The notes below the pieces were generated by a model that made no database searches, was not told where the DNA came from, and saw only the letters and a list, made by a program, of their open reading frames with translations. The translations under genes were made by a program, and so were the position numbers. Of a DNA stretch of 48,053 nt, positions 16,065 to 24,579 are shown piece by piece; position 1 is the first letter of the stretch, and each line of letters begins with the position of its first letter. Origin of the DNA: Chitinophaga pinensis (lineage in GTDB: Bacteria; Bacteroidota; Bacteroidia; Chitinophagales; Chitinophagaceae); the NCBI GenBank assembly GCA_945872085.1, contig CAMBYG010000006.1:1-48053 (forward strand), read 5' to 3'.

Positions 16065-16806
16065 CGTTGGTATAGAGTAAGGGTTTTAATTTATGATACA
16101 ATTCAAAGTAATCGTAATATTTTTTTAATGAGCTCCAAAATTTTTGTTTAAATGGATCGTTTTTATATTCTACATACAAGTAACTCATCGCTGATTTATT
16201 GAAGCGAGTAGGGAAGATGTGAATAGGAATATTCTCTTGTCCATTTAACTTTGCCATTAAGCAGGTAACGTACAATTGAGAAATCAATACATCGGTCATG
16301 GGTATGCAACCAACAGTGACACAACCTCCATGTACATATATATTGCCCCCTAATTTTGGACTATTACTCATTGTTCTATCCACTAAATTGGGATAGCTAA
16401 TAAGCATAGATAAGTAATATTCACTGTGTGGGTTGAATTGATCTATATAATAAAAGCCTTCTGGTACTTGTCTATCTCCTTCATATTGCTTTGGACCTAA
16501 CAATCCTGACAATGCGCACACTCTATATGTTTTTACTAATTTATATTCTTCTGTATTGGTGTCTCTAGCCCATAATTCCAATTCGTTTTGGTATTTAAAA
16601 GAGCGCAGATAAATATCTTTGGGTGGAAACTTTAAGTTCTTCTTAGTGAAATACTTTTTTATAGTGTCTTGGTAGGTATTCATTGCTTGCTGAACCCTTG
16701 GTTGTGACAACTGACTAGCTTTAAACGCTTCGATATTCGTTTGTGCTACAATTGTTTCTGCAAAGACTATATAAAAACATACTAATAATAAGTATCGAAA
16801 ATTCAT
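16048..16806 (-). CDS. L,D-transpeptidase family protein (YkuD/YafK-like)
   Basis: 252 residues with a cleavable signal peptide (MNFRYLLLVCFYIVFAETIVAQ). The catalytic core contains 'VPEGFYYIDQFNP' and the signature GNIYVHGGCVTVGC, giving His159 and the nucleophile Cys167. This protein resembles the YafK-like murein L,D-transpeptidases of Bacteroidota, with Thr-Val in place of the more usual Ser-x before GC. Such enzymes act on peptidoglycan in the periplasm, forming 3-3 cross-links, attaching proteins or releasing them; which one applies here is unknown. A promoter element at 16827-16834 places this gene first in the L,D-transpeptidase-DUF4249-(trxB) unit. Confidence 0.87.
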   Translation of the reverse strand: MNFRYLLLVCFYIVFAETIVAQTNIEAFKASQLSQPRVQQAMNTYQDTIKKYFTKKNLKFPPKDIYLRSFKYQNELELWARDTNTEEYKLVKTYRVCALSGLLGPKQYEGDRQVPEGFYYIDQFNPHSEYYLSMLISYPNLVDRTMSNSPKLGGNIYVHGGCVTVGCIPMTDVLISQLYVTCLMAKLNGQENIPIHIFPTRFNKSAMSYLYVEYKNDPFKQKFWSSLKKYYDYFELYHKLKPLLYTNDGNYL

Positions 16807-16826
16807 TATGGATTTTTTTAGCTTAA

Positions 16827-16834
16827 CAAAGGTA
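16827..16834 (-). promoter_or_regulatory. Bacteroidota -7 element for the L,D-transpeptidase gene
   Basis: Minus strand TACCTTTG, predicted leader about 17 bases. Confidence 0.65.
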
Positions 16835-16879
16835 GGGAAGCTAGGCGGATTTTATTTTATTAAATCGTGAAAGAAAACA

Positions 16880-16906
16880 AAAAAAGGTGCCATTTGGCAC
16901 CTTTTC
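16880..16906 (-). terminator. Intrinsic terminator after hpd
   Basis: GGTGCC (16886-16891) pairs with GGCACC (16896-16901) around ATTT; flanking A's and T's extend the stem and give a T-run on the minus strand. It ends the hmgA-hpd transcript 18 bases after the hpd stop. Confidence 0.85.
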
Positions 16907-16923
16907 TATTTTTTGATTTTTAT

Positions 16924-18054
16924 TTATAAATTCCCTCTACTTGCTTGTTCGCGTTCAATAGATTCGAACAAGGCTTTAAAGTTGCCTGCGCCAAAGCTTT
17001 TAGCCCCTTTTCGTTGAATGATTTCATAGAATAAGGTAGGTCTATCTTCAACAGGCTTGGTGAAAATCTGTAATAAGTAACCTTCTTCATCTCTATCTAC
17101 TAGAATTTTCAATTCTCTTAAGGGTTCTATTGATTCGTCAATCTTCCCTACACGGTCCAATAAATCATCGTAATAAGCATTAGGGGTGTCTAAAAATTCT
17201 ACTCCACGAGCTTTTAATGCTTTTACGGTTGCAATGATATCACTAGTAGCGATAGCAATATGCTGAACACCTTCGCCTTCGTAAAAGTTGATATATTCTT
17301 CAATTTGTGATTTTTTCTTTCCTTCTGCAGGTTCATTAATTGGAAATTTTACAAAGCCATTTCCATTGCTCATTACTTTACTCATTAAAGCCGAATATTC
17401 GGTAGTAATTTGCTTGTCGTCAAAGGATAAAATGTTAGTAAAGCCCATTACGTCCTCATACCATTTCACCGTATCATTCATTCTGTTCCAACCTACATTA
17501 CCCACACAATGGTCTACGTATAAAAGACCCACATCAGATGGGTTATAAGCACTTTCCCATTGTTTGAATCCTGGCATAAATATACCCTTGTAATTTTTTC
17601 TTTCTACAAACAAATGAACGGTTTCGCCGTAGGTATAAATACCAGAAATTTTCACTTCACCATTTTCATCTTGCAACGTATAGGGTGCTACATATGATTT
17701 TGCTCCTCTTTTAGTGGTCTCTTCATAACTTTTGTAAGCATCATCTACAGCTAATGCTAATATTTTTACACCATCGCCATGCACTTTAACATGTTCTGCA
17801 ATTTCGTGTTGACTATTCAATGCCGTAGTCAGCATTAAACGAACTTTTCCTTGTTGCAAAACATAGGATACTCTGTCTTTTAAGCCTGTTTCTGGGCCCG
17901 CATAAGCAAGAGATTGGTATCCAAATGCTGTTTTATAATAATGAGCAGCTTGTTTTGCATTGCCTACATAAAATTCAATATAATCAGTGCCATTCAAAGG
18001 TAAAAACTCGTTTCCTGGATTGTTTTGTAATTTTTCTGCTAAAGTAAGTGACAT
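16924..18054 (-). CDS. hpd: 4-hydroxyphenylpyruvate dioxygenase
   Basis: A 376-residue two-domain vicinal-oxygen-chelate protein. The iron ligands are visible: His182 (YVDHCVGNV), His265 (GVQHIAIAT) and Glu344 (LFYEIIQRKG). The C-terminal 'KSFGAGNFKALFESIEREQ' is also characteristic. It converts 4-hydroxyphenylpyruvate to homogentisate in the cytosol, the step before the HmgA reaction. It begins 24 bases below hmgA and shares its transcript, ending at a clear terminator. Fumarylacetoacetase and maleylacetoacetate isomerase are not in the window. Confidence 0.97.
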   Translation of the reverse strand: MSLTLAEKLQNNPGNEFLPLNGTDYIEFYVGNAKQAAHYYKTAFGYQSLAYAGPETGLKDRVSYVLQQGKVRLMLTTALNSQHEIAEHVKVHGDGVKILALAVDDAYKSYEETTKRGAKSYVAPYTLQDENGEVKISGIYTYGETVHLFVERKNYKGIFMPGFKQWESAYNPSDVGLLYVDHCVGNVGWNRMNDTVKWYEDVMGFTNILSFDDKQITTEYSALMSKVMSNGNGFVKFPINEPAEGKKKSQIEEYINFYEGEGVQHIAIATSDIIATVKALKARGVEFLDTPNAYYDDLLDRVGKIDESIEPLRELKILVDRDEEGYLLQIFTKPVEDRPTLFYEIIQRKGAKSFGAGNFKALFESIEREQASRGNL

Positions 18055-18078
18055 ATAGTTTTGTTTATTTATTTAAGA

Positions 18079-19233
18079 TTATAACCAGCTGTTTTTATAG
18101 CTTGAGTCTTCGATAGAGAGTGCCTCTTCGGTTAAATGTAAGGGGTGAAACGTATCTACCATTACGGCTAATTCTTTAGTTTCTGTTTTGCCAATGCTTT
18201 TTTCTACAGCTCCTGGGTGAGGGCCATGCGGAATACCCGCTGGATGTAACGTAAGCATCCCTCTTGTTACATGTTTGCGACTCATAAAATCTCCATCTAC
18301 ATAATACAATAACTCATCACTATCTATATTGCTATGATTATAGGGTGCTGGTATAGATTGTGGATGATAATCGTATAAGCGAGGAACAAAAGAACAGATT
18401 ACAAAATTGTTGGCATCAAATTGTTGATGCACTGGCGGTGGCTGATGTATGCGACCAGTAATAGGTTCAAAATTATGAATCGATGTTTTGTAAGGATACT
18501 CACAACCGTCCCAGCCTACTACATCAAATGGATGATTTGCATAGGTCATGTCATACATGAAATTTTTCTTTTTTACATGAATATGAAATGCTCCTTTTTG
18601 ATCGATGGCCTCTTCAAATTGAGGTTTGATGATATCGCGCTCGCAATAGGGTGCATGCTCAAGTAATTGACCATATTTGCTTAAGTAGCGTTTTGGAAAC
18701 GTAATTGGACTATGACTTTCTACTATAAATAATCGATTGTCAGATGTATCAAATTCCATTTGATAGATAGTACCTCTTGGGAGTACAATATAATCGCCAT
18801 ATTCAAAAGGAATAGATCCGTATTGTGTTTTTACCTTTCCAGTGCCTTCATGAATAAAAATTACTTCATCTGAATCGGCATTTTTATAAAAGAAATCAGC
18901 TTTTAATTCGGTAGGTGCAGCCAATACAATATGACAGTCGTTATTGAACAAAATAGTTTTGCGCGCACTAAGGTAATTACCTTCTTTTTTTACATTAAAG
19001 CCTTCTAGGCATCTTGGTGTTATATTATTCTTAGTTGCTGCTTTGGGACTAACATCAACAGGCTCAGAGATATCAACAATTAAGGTAGGCGGGTGAATAT
19101 GATATAATAGGGTGTAATTAGATGAAAAGCCTTCTGTGCTAAATAATTGCTCAGAATATAGTTTACCTTCTGCATCTCTAAATTGGATATGTCGTTTGTT
19201 AGGAATCTTACCTAAGGTATAATAATGTGGCAT
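18079..19233 (-). CDS. hmgA: Homogentisate 1,2-dioxygenase
   Basis: A 384-residue cupin-fold dioxygenase. Recognisable parts are 'MPHYYTLGKIPNKRHIQFR' at the N-terminus, the central cupin 'FIHEGTGKVKTQYGSIPFEYGDYIVLPRGTIYQ', and the C-terminal 'GMLTLHPAGIPHGPHPG' that carries iron-binding histidines. It opens the homogentisate ring to maleylacetoacetate in tyrosine catabolism. It is first of the hmgA-hpd pair. The nearest promoter-like string (TAACTTTA on the minus strand, 19252-19259) departs from the consensus at its last base, so the promoter is uncertain. Confidence 0.96.
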   Translation of the reverse strand: MPHYYTLGKIPNKRHIQFRDAEGKLYSEQLFSTEGFSSNYTLLYHIHPPTLIVDISEPVDVSPKAATKNNITPRCLEGFNVKKEGNYLSARKTILFNNDCHIVLAAPTELKADFFYKNADSDEVIFIHEGTGKVKTQYGSIPFEYGDYIVLPRGTIYQMEFDTSDNRLFIVESHSPITFPKRYLSKYGQLLEHAPYCERDIIKPQFEEAIDQKGAFHIHVKKKNFMYDMTYANHPFDVVGWDGCEYPYKTSIHNFEPITGRIHQPPPVHQQFDANNFVICSFVPRLYDYHPQSIPAPYNHSNIDSDELLYYVDGDFMSRKHVTRGMLTLHPAGIPHGPHPGAVEKSIGKTETKELAVMVDTFHPLHLTEEALSIEDSSYKNSWL

Positions 19234-19330
19234 ATTAAATTTTTAGTAAGGTAAAGTTAGGTGCTTTTAAATGAAAATTATACCGAAAAAGTACTAAAAT
19301 GACAGAAATTATAGTGCTTATTGATTATTG

Positions 19331-19933
19331 TCATATTTGGCTCAATAATACTTGAATTATGCCTATAATAAAACCTAATACACCACCAATAATTTCTACA
19401 AATTTGAATTCTTTCTGCATAATTCCTACAAGAATCGATTCTAATTTGTCAGAAGAAAACTGTGCTACTTTATCGGATACCATTTTTTGTATGCTGATTT
19501 TCTTTTCTAAAGAAGTCATCATCTGATTGGCAATTTGAGGATACATTTCAATGATTTCATCCATCAACGTGCTTTTCATTTCAGCAATTAATTGCTTACT
19601 AATAAACATACTAATGATTGGCATTTTTTGAGGCAATTTCTCATTAAGAAAATGATCTATATGCACTTCAATCATAGGTTTTATTTCATAAACAGCATCT
19701 TCACTATTAAGGCTGCTCACAATTTCTTTAATATTCACTAAATCATTGGCTACTATTTGTCCGAGTTTTTCAGCAAATTGAGCTTGTCGTTTAGGGAAAA
19801 TACCTTGAAAGGTAATACCTAAAATTCGCTTAGGTTGCTTGGGATGAAAGAGCATTTTGATAGCAATCCAATTGGTAAACCAACCAATAAAGGCTGCTAT
19901 TAAGGGCAGTAAAATAATGGATAACAGCGACAT
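19331..19933 (-). CDS. DUF445 family membrane protein
   Basis: 200 residues with an N-terminal membrane helix containing 'IAAFIGWFTNWIAIKMLFHP', a long amphipathic helical middle, and a C-terminal helix (VEIIGGVLGFIIGIIQVLLSQI). The NWIAIKMLF-P signature is characteristic of DUF445 (YheB-like) membrane proteins, whose function is unknown. The short form of about 200 residues is the one common in Bacteroidota. It starts eight bases below rfbA and is likely the last gene of the rfbBA transcript. Confidence 0.88.
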   Translation of the reverse strand: MSLLSIILLPLIAAFIGWFTNWIAIKMLFHPKQPKRILGITFQGIFPKRQAQFAEKLGQIVANDLVNIKEIVSSLNSEDAVYEIKPMIEVHIDHFLNEKLPQKMPIISMFISKQLIAEMKSTLMDEIIEMYPQIANQMMTSLEKKISIQKMVSDKVAQFSSDKLESILVGIMQKEFKFVEIIGGVLGFIIGIIQVLLSQI

Positions 19934-19941
19934 CTTTTTTA

Positions 19942-20811
19942 TTAATAACGTTTATTTAAAACATTTTCTAGGTATTGGCCATAACCACTTTTTTTGTATT
20001 TATTGGCTAATGCCAGCATTTGAGTATCATTGATCCAGCCGTTTCTGTAGGCAATTTCTTCTATGCAACCTACTTTTAACCCTTGGCGTTTTTCGAGCAC
20101 TTCAATAAACTGACCCGCTTCCATCAAAGAATCAAAAGTTCCGGTATCCAACCAAGCGGTACCTCTATCCAATACACCTACCTCTAGTTTTCCTTGCTCT
20201 AAATAGACTCTATTTAAATCGGTAATTTCGAGCTCACCTCTTGGTGATGGCTTAATTGCTTTCGCAATTTTCACTACCGAATTATCGTAAAAATATAAAC
20301 CCGGTACAGCATAATTAGATTTAGGTTGTGTTGGCTTTTCTTCAATACTTTTTACGCTGTGATTTTCGTCAAATTCAACAACTCCATAGCGCTCTGGATC
20401 ATGCACGTGATATGCAAAAACTACAGCGCCATCAGGATTTACTTTTTTCTTAAGCAAAGTGCCCATGCCTGAGCCATAGAAAATATTATCTCCTAAAACT
20501 AAGGCTACCGCATCGTCTCCTATAAATTCTTCTCCCAAAATAAAAGCTTGCGCTAAGCCATCCGGACTTGGTTGCACTACATATTCAAATCTGCAGCCCA
20601 ATTGAGCACCATCGCCTAGGAGCTTTTTAAATCCTGCTTGATCGTCTGGAGTAGTAATAATTAAGATCTCTTTTATGCCCGCTAGCATAAGGGTAGAAAG
20701 CGGATAATAAATCATGGGCTTGTCATAAACGGGCATTAGCTGTTTACTTACGGCAATGGTTAAAGGATGTAAGCGTGTGCCAGATCCTCCGGCTAATATA
20801 ATTCCTTTCAT
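19942..20811 (-). CDS. rfbA: Glucose-1-phosphate thymidylyltransferase
   Basis: 289 residues beginning [18 protein letters not shown], the nucleotide-binding start of RfbA/RmlA, followed by '[19 protein letters not shown]', '[14 protein letters not shown]' and '[18 protein letters not shown]'. It joins glucose-1-phosphate and dTTP to make dTDP-glucose. A longer frame starts 19 codons upstream at 20868, but that extension is not family-like and overlaps rfbB, so the ATG at 20811 is chosen; it leaves a four-base gap to rfbB. The product feeds RfbB, then normally RfbC and RfbD to dTDP-L-rhamnose; the latter two are not in this window. Confidence 0.96.
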   Translation of the reverse strand: MKGIILAGGSGTRLHPLTIAVSKQLMPVYDKPMIYYPLSTLMLAGIKEILIITTPDDQAGFKKLLGDGAQLGCRFEYVVQPSPDGLAQAFILGEEFIGDDAVALVLGDNIFYGSGMGTLLKKKVNPDGAVVFAYHVHDPERYGVVEFDENHSVKSIEEKPTQPKSNYAVPGLYFYDNSVVKIAKAIKPSPRGELEITDLNRVYLEQGKLEVGVLDRGTAWLDTGTFDSLMEAGQFIEVLEKRQGLKVGCIEEIAYRNGWINDTQMLALANKYKKSGYGQYLENVLNKRY

Positions 20812-20815
20812 AAAT

Positions 20816-21868
20816 TTATTTTGAATATTGTTGTTCGTAATAACTTTGGTACTGACCGCTGGTAACATTATTCAACCAGTTTTCGTTTTCTAAATACCAA
20901 TCTATAGTTATAGATAAGCCTTCTTCGAAGGTTACTGAAGGTTCCCAACCGAGTTCATTTTTAATTTTAGTAGCATCAATTGCATAACGGCGGTCATGCC
21001 CCGGTCGGTCTTTGATGTAGGTAATGAGTTGCGCAGAGGTTCCTGTAGCTCTTCCTAATTTCTGATCCATTTGTGTGCATAATAAATGAATGAGTTCAAT
21101 ATTTTGCCATTCATTAAAGCCACCAATATTGTACGTTTCGCCATCCTTACCCGAATGGAAAACGGTATCAATAGCGCGCGCATGATCTACAACATATAAC
21201 CAATCGCGTGTATATTTTCCGTCGCCATAAACGGGCAAACTTTTATTGTTTTTAATATTGTGAATAAACAATGGAATCAATTTTTCTGGAAATTGATTTT
21301 GACCATAATTGTTTGAGCAATTAGTAATTACAAAAGGCATATGGTAGGTATTGCCATAAGCTCTTACTAAATGATCAGATGCTGCTTTAGATGCAGAGTA
21401 GGGCGATTGTGGATCGTAAGGGGTAGTTTCTAAAAAGAAACCCGTTTCGCCCAATGAGCCATACACTTCATCCGTAGATACATGATAGAAACGTTTATTG
21501 GTGTAATCGTTTTTCCAAAGCGATTTGGCTGCATTTAATAAATTGGCCGTTCCCATTACATTGGTTTGTATAAATGCATTAGGATCAGTGATAGAACGGT
21601 CTACATGGCTTTCTGCAGCTAAGTGAATTACGGCATCGAAAGCATGTTGTTCAAACAAGGAACTCATTTGTTGCGCATCATTAATATCGGCCTTAAGAAA
21701 GGTGTAATTAGGTGCGTCTTGTATGTCTTTCAAATTTTCAAGGTTGCCAGCATATGTCAAGCAATCTAAATTGAATATTTGATAGTTAGGATATTTGTTT
21801 ACAAATAAACGAACAACATGTGAGCCAATAAAACCAGCTCCGCCAGTGATTACAATTTTTTTTGACAT
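20816..21868 (-). CDS. rfbB: dTDP-glucose 4,6-dehydratase
   Basis: A 350-residue extended short-chain dehydrogenase. The NAD-binding [12 protein letters not shown] is at 9-20; then '[12 protein letters not shown]', the catalytic '[15 protein letters not shown]' Tyr-x-x-x-Lys, and '[19 protein letters not shown]' follow. It converts dTDP-glucose to dTDP-4-keto-6-deoxyglucose, the branch point to rhamnose and other deoxysugars. It lies directly below the accC terminator, so rfbB-rfbA-DUF445 form a separate unit, although no clear promoter element was found in the 20 bases between terminator and start. Confidence 0.97.
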   Translation of the reverse strand: MSKKIVITGGAGFIGSHVVRLFVNKYPNYQIFNLDCLTYAGNLENLKDIQDAPNYTFLKADINDAQQMSSLFEQHAFDAVIHLAAESHVDRSITDPNAFIQTNVMGTANLLNAAKSLWKNDYTNKRFYHVSTDEVYGSLGETGFFLETTPYDPQSPYSASKAASDHLVRAYGNTYHMPFVITNCSNNYGQNQFPEKLIPLFIHNIKNNKSLPVYGDGKYTRDWLYVVDHARAIDTVFHSGKDGETYNIGGFNEWQNIELIHLLCTQMDQKLGRATGTSAQLITYIKDRPGHDRRYAIDATKIKNELGWEPSVTFEEGLSITIDWYLENENWLNNVTSGQYQSYYEQQYSK

Positions 21869-21879
21869 AGTATTTATTT

Positions 21880-21908
21880 AAAAAAACAAAGACCAACTTA
21901 ATGGTCTT
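21880..21908 (-). terminator. Intrinsic terminator after accC
   Basis: AAGACCA (21889-21895) pairs with TGGTCTT (21902-21908) around a six-base loop. On the minus strand it is followed by TG and a seven-T run. It separates efp-accB-accC from rfbBA. Confidence 0.85.
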
Positions 21909-21918
21909 ATGTTGTTAT

Positions 21919-23256
21919 TTATTTTAATTCGAAAGATTCAATAAACTTAGTGGTAAAGTTACCCTTTCTAAAGTCTTCATTTTTCATGAGTTGAATATGA
22001 AACGGAATGGTTGTTTTTACCCCTTCAATGATATACTCGCTCAATGCTCGTTCCATAGTTTGTATTGCTTCTTCACGCGTTTGCGCAATAGTGATAATTT
22101 TTGCAATCATGGAATCATAATACGGAGGAATGGTATAACCTGCATAAATATGCGAGTCGATACGAACGCCATGTCCACCTGGTGTATGTAAAACGGTAAT
22201 TTTACCAGGACTTGGTCTGAAGTCGTTATAAGGATCTTCTGCATTGATACGGCATTCAATGGCATGCATTGTTGGTTCGTAGTTTTTACCAGAGATTTCG
22301 ATACCAGCAGCAATTTTAATTTGCTCTTTTACCAAATCATAGCTGATAACTTCTTCCGTTACACCATGCTCTACTTGAATACGGGTATTCATTTCCATGA
22401 AATAGAAATTGCGGTGTTTGTCTACCAAGAACTCCACCGTTCCTACGCTTTCATAGTTTATAGCTTTAGCAGCTTTTACAGCAGCTTCACCCATTTTCTT
22501 TCTTAAATCATCGGTCATAAAAGGAGAAGGTGCTTCTTCTACTAATTTCTGATGACGACGTTGAATAGAGCAATCGCGCTCACTCAAATGACAAGCATTT
22601 CCATGTTGGTCGCCTGCAATTTGTATTTCGATATGGCGAGGTTCTTCAACAAACTTCTCCATATAAATACCGTCATTTTTAAAAGATGCAGCTGCTTCTT
22701 GTTTTGCTGTTTCGTAAGCTTTTTGAATTTCACCTTCTTCCCACACTACACGCATACCTTTACCTCCACCACCAGCAGTTGCTTTCAAAATTACGGGGTA
22801 GCCCATTTTGTTAGCAAGAGTTTTAGCTTCTTCTATACTTTCTAATAAGCCTTCTGAACCAGGAATACAAGGTACACCTGCCGCAATCATCGTTTCTTTA
22901 GCGGTGATTTTATCACCCATTTTACGAATCATATCTGGTGTTGGCCCGATAAATTTAATATTATAGGTTGCGCAAATTTCAGCAAAATGAGCATTTTCAG
23001 CCAAGAAGCCATAACCTGGGTGTATAGCATCAGCATTGGTAATCTCCGCTGCCGCCATAATGTGCGGTATATTTAAATAAGACTCGCTACTTTGAGGTTT
23101 GCCTATACAAACCGCTTCGTCTGCAAATTTAACATGCAAGGAATCTTTATCTGCAGTAGAATATACAGCTACCGTTTTGATACCCATTTCTCTGCAAGTA
23201 CGTATGATGCGAAGAGCAATTTCTCCTCTATTCGCAATTAGAATTTTCTTAAACAT
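21919..23256 (-). CDS. accC: Acetyl-CoA carboxylase, biotin carboxylase subunit
   Basis: A 445-residue ATP-grasp enzyme starting [20 protein letters not shown], with the glycine-rich ATP loop [12 protein letters not shown], '[20 protein letters not shown]', '[26 protein letters not shown]' and the C-terminal biotin-carboxylase domain. It carboxylates the biotin on AccB, the first half of malonyl-CoA formation for fatty-acid synthesis. It follows accB by 38 bases. The length is standard. Confidence 0.97.
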   Translation of the reverse strand: MFKKILIANRGEIALRIIRTCREMGIKTVAVYSTADKDSLHVKFADEAVCIGKPQSSESYLNIPHIMAAAEITNADAIHPGYGFLAENAHFAEICATYNIKFIGPTPDMIRKMGDKITAKETMIAAGVPCIPGSEGLLESIEEAKTLANKMGYPVILKATAGGGGKGMRVVWEEGEIQKAYETAKQEAAASFKNDGIYMEKFVEEPRHIEIQIAGDQHGNACHLSERDCSIQRRHQKLVEEAPSPFMTDDLRKKMGEAAVKAAKAINYESVGTVEFLVDKHRNFYFMEMNTRIQVEHGVTEEVISYDLVKEQIKIAAGIEISGKNYEPTMHAIECRINAEDPYNDFRPSPGKITVLHTPGGHGVRIDSHIYAGYTIPPYYDSMIAKIITIAQTREEAIQTMERALSEYIIEGVKTTIPFHIQLMKNEDFRKGNFTTKFIESFELK

Positions 23257-23294
23257 GAAGTTCGTTTAATGAATTAAATAATAATAAAACCAGC

Positions 23295-23777
23295 TTATGC
23301 AGGTTCTACAATAAATAAAGCTTGATCGTATTCTACTGGAGATGCATCATCTACCAATACTTTTACGATTCTTCCGCTTACTTCACTTTCAATTTCATTA
23401 AATAATTTCATCGCTTCTATGATACAAACTACTTGTCCAGCTTTAATTTCATCTCCTACATTTACAAACGGAGCTTTATCTGGACCAGCACTTCTGTAGA
23501 ACGTGCCAATCATTGGTGATTTTACCGTAATTTGATTGGTGCTTGCTGCTGCTGGCGCTGGACTTGCAGGTGCTGCTGGAGCAGCTGCAGGTGCAGCGGC
23601 TGGCATTGCAGGTGCTGCAACTGGCATAGCAGTAGGTGCCGCCATTATATATTGTGGCTCAGCACTTGTTTGCTCTTGCTTGATGGTGATTTTAAAATCT
23701 TTTTCTTCTATTGATAGCTCGCTTATATTTGATTTGTTAATCGTTTTAATAAGCTCTTGTATTTGTTTGTATTCCAT
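23295..23777 (-). CDS. accB: Acetyl-CoA carboxylase, biotin carboxyl carrier protein
   Basis: 160 residues: an N-terminal helix/strand region (1-40), an Ala/Pro-rich flexible linker (about 48-79, made largely of AAP-type repeats) and a biotinyl domain (82-160) with the biotinylated Lys124 in EAMKLFNE. The substitution of LF for the E. coli MM after EAMK is, as I recall, common in Bacteroidota. It carries carboxy-biotin between AccC and the carboxyltransferase. It lies 21 bases below efp and before accC, a conserved efp-accB-accC order. Confidence 0.97.
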   Translation of the reverse strand: MEYKQIQELIKTINKSNISELSIEEKDFKITIKQEQTSAEPQYIMAAPTAMPVAAPAMPAAAPAAAPAAPASPAPAAASTNQITVKSPMIGTFYRSAGPDKAPFVNVGDEIKAGQVVCIIEAMKLFNEIESEVSGRIVKVLVDDASPVEYDQALFIVEPA

Positions 23778-23798
23778 AAAATTATAGTTTGAAAGGGT

Positions 23799-24365
23799 TT
23801 ATGATTTTACACGCTCCATATAAGCGCCAGTTTTTGAATCTATACGGATAAGTTCGCCTTCGTTTACAAATAAAGGTACCATAACAGTAGCTCCCGTTTC
23901 AACGGTTGCTGGTTTTAACGTACGCGTAGCGGTATCGCCTTTTACACCTGGTTCTGAGTAAGTTACTTGCAATACAATATTAGCTGGCAACTCAACACTC
24001 ATAGGTGTTTCCGTTTCTGTATTGACCATTACAAAACACTCTTGACCATCCTTATATAAACCTGGATTGTCAATCATGTGCTCTGCTAAAGAAATTTGCT
24101 CATAAGATTCCGTATCCATCAAATTAAAACCACTATCGTCTTTGTATAGAAATTGATAAGGTCTTTTCTCTACACGCACAGGGTAAATGTTCTCACCAGA
24201 GTTCCATGTATGTTCAATACTTCTAGTGTTGTCTACACCTTTTAATTTAGCCCAAACTTTTGCTGCTGAACGAGCTGTTTTATTTTGACCAAATTCAATT
24301 ACCGAATAAAGGCTATTGTCTAGTTTTAAAATGATACCATTTCTTATGTCTGCGGTTGTTGCCAT
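23799..24365 (-). CDS. efp: Elongation factor P with an arginine tip loop
   Basis: A 188-residue, three-domain EF-P: an N-terminal KOW-like domain (1-64), OB domain II and the C-terminal OB domain with 'TYSEPGVKGDTATRTLKPATVETGATVMVPLFVNEGE', the EF-P signature. EF-P binds the ribosome beside the P-site tRNA and relieves stalling at proline runs. The tip of domain I normally reads PGKG with a modified Lys34; here it reads NKTARSAA (28-35), with Arg32 at the tip. This matches, residue for residue in position, NKSGRNAA of Pseudomonas EF-P, where Arg32 is rhamnosylated by EarP. The modification state here is inference. It has its own promoter element and is first in efp-accB-accC. Confidence 0.95.
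   Translation of the reverse strand: MATTADIRNGIILKLDNSLYSVIEFGQNKTARSAAKVWAKLKGVDNTRSIEHTWNSGENIYPVRVEKRPYQFLYKDDSGFNLMDTESYEQISLAEHMIDNPGLYKDGQECFVMVNTETETPMSVELPANIVLQVTYSEPGVKGDTATRTLKPATVETGATVMVPLFVNEGELIRIDSKTGAYMERVKS
24261..24284 (-). other. EF-P tip loop codons (residues 28-35), Arg32 at 24270-24272
   Basis: Encodes N-K-T-A-R-S-A-A, with Arg32 as a CGT codon. The canonical PGKG is absent, and the surrounding residues still align without gaps to both EF-P types. Confidence 0.85.
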
Positions 24366-24393
24366 AGTAATTTAAGTTTAAAATTTTGCGTCT

Positions 24394-24402
24394 GCAAATG
24401 TA
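24394..24402 (-). promoter_or_regulatory. Bacteroidota -7 element for efp-accB-accC
   Basis: Minus strand TACATTTGC; predicted leader about 26 bases. The 120 bases further upstream are purine-rich on the minus strand, with no gene or further element that I can support. Confidence 0.7.
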
Positions 24403-24521
24403 AGGATTAAGTTCAATTTATGCATAATTTAGGCTCATTTTTGTCGATTTTTGCTACTTTCTGATCCGTTTTCTGCTTTTTTTGATTTTTTTTACCTTTT
24501 TCTACTGGAATATGTTCAAAT

Positions 24522-24559
24522 AAAAAACCGTTTAATCAGACAACTAATTAAACGGTTTT
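24522..24559 (-). terminator. Intrinsic terminator after rimO
   Basis: A 13-bp perfect stem (24524-24536 with 24547-24559) and ten-base loop. On the minus strand it is followed by a T-run. It closes der-rimO. Confidence 0.9.
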
Positions 24560-24579
24560 AAGAATTTAATATATAAGTT

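Noticed and set aside
20812-20868. N-terminal extension of rfbA by 19 codons
   Set aside because: It would overlap rfbB, and the added residues do not resemble any Rfb[10 protein letters not shown] is the family start.
23544-23640. Low-complexity GCTGGTGC-like repeats as a DNA repeat or CRISPR-like array
   Set aside because: They encode the Ala/Pro hinge of the biotin carrier protein, a normal feature of AccB.
23532-23787. Two open frames on the plus strand opposite accB, one Ala-rich and one Cys/Trp-rich
   Set aside because: They are antisense shadows of the Ala/Pro linker codons of accB; there is no promoter or start context.
24410-24520. T-rich stretch between efp and the rimO terminator as a possible small gene or RNA
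   Set aside because: No open frame with a start and no stable hairpin other than the listed terminator; best read as AT-rich upstream DNA.
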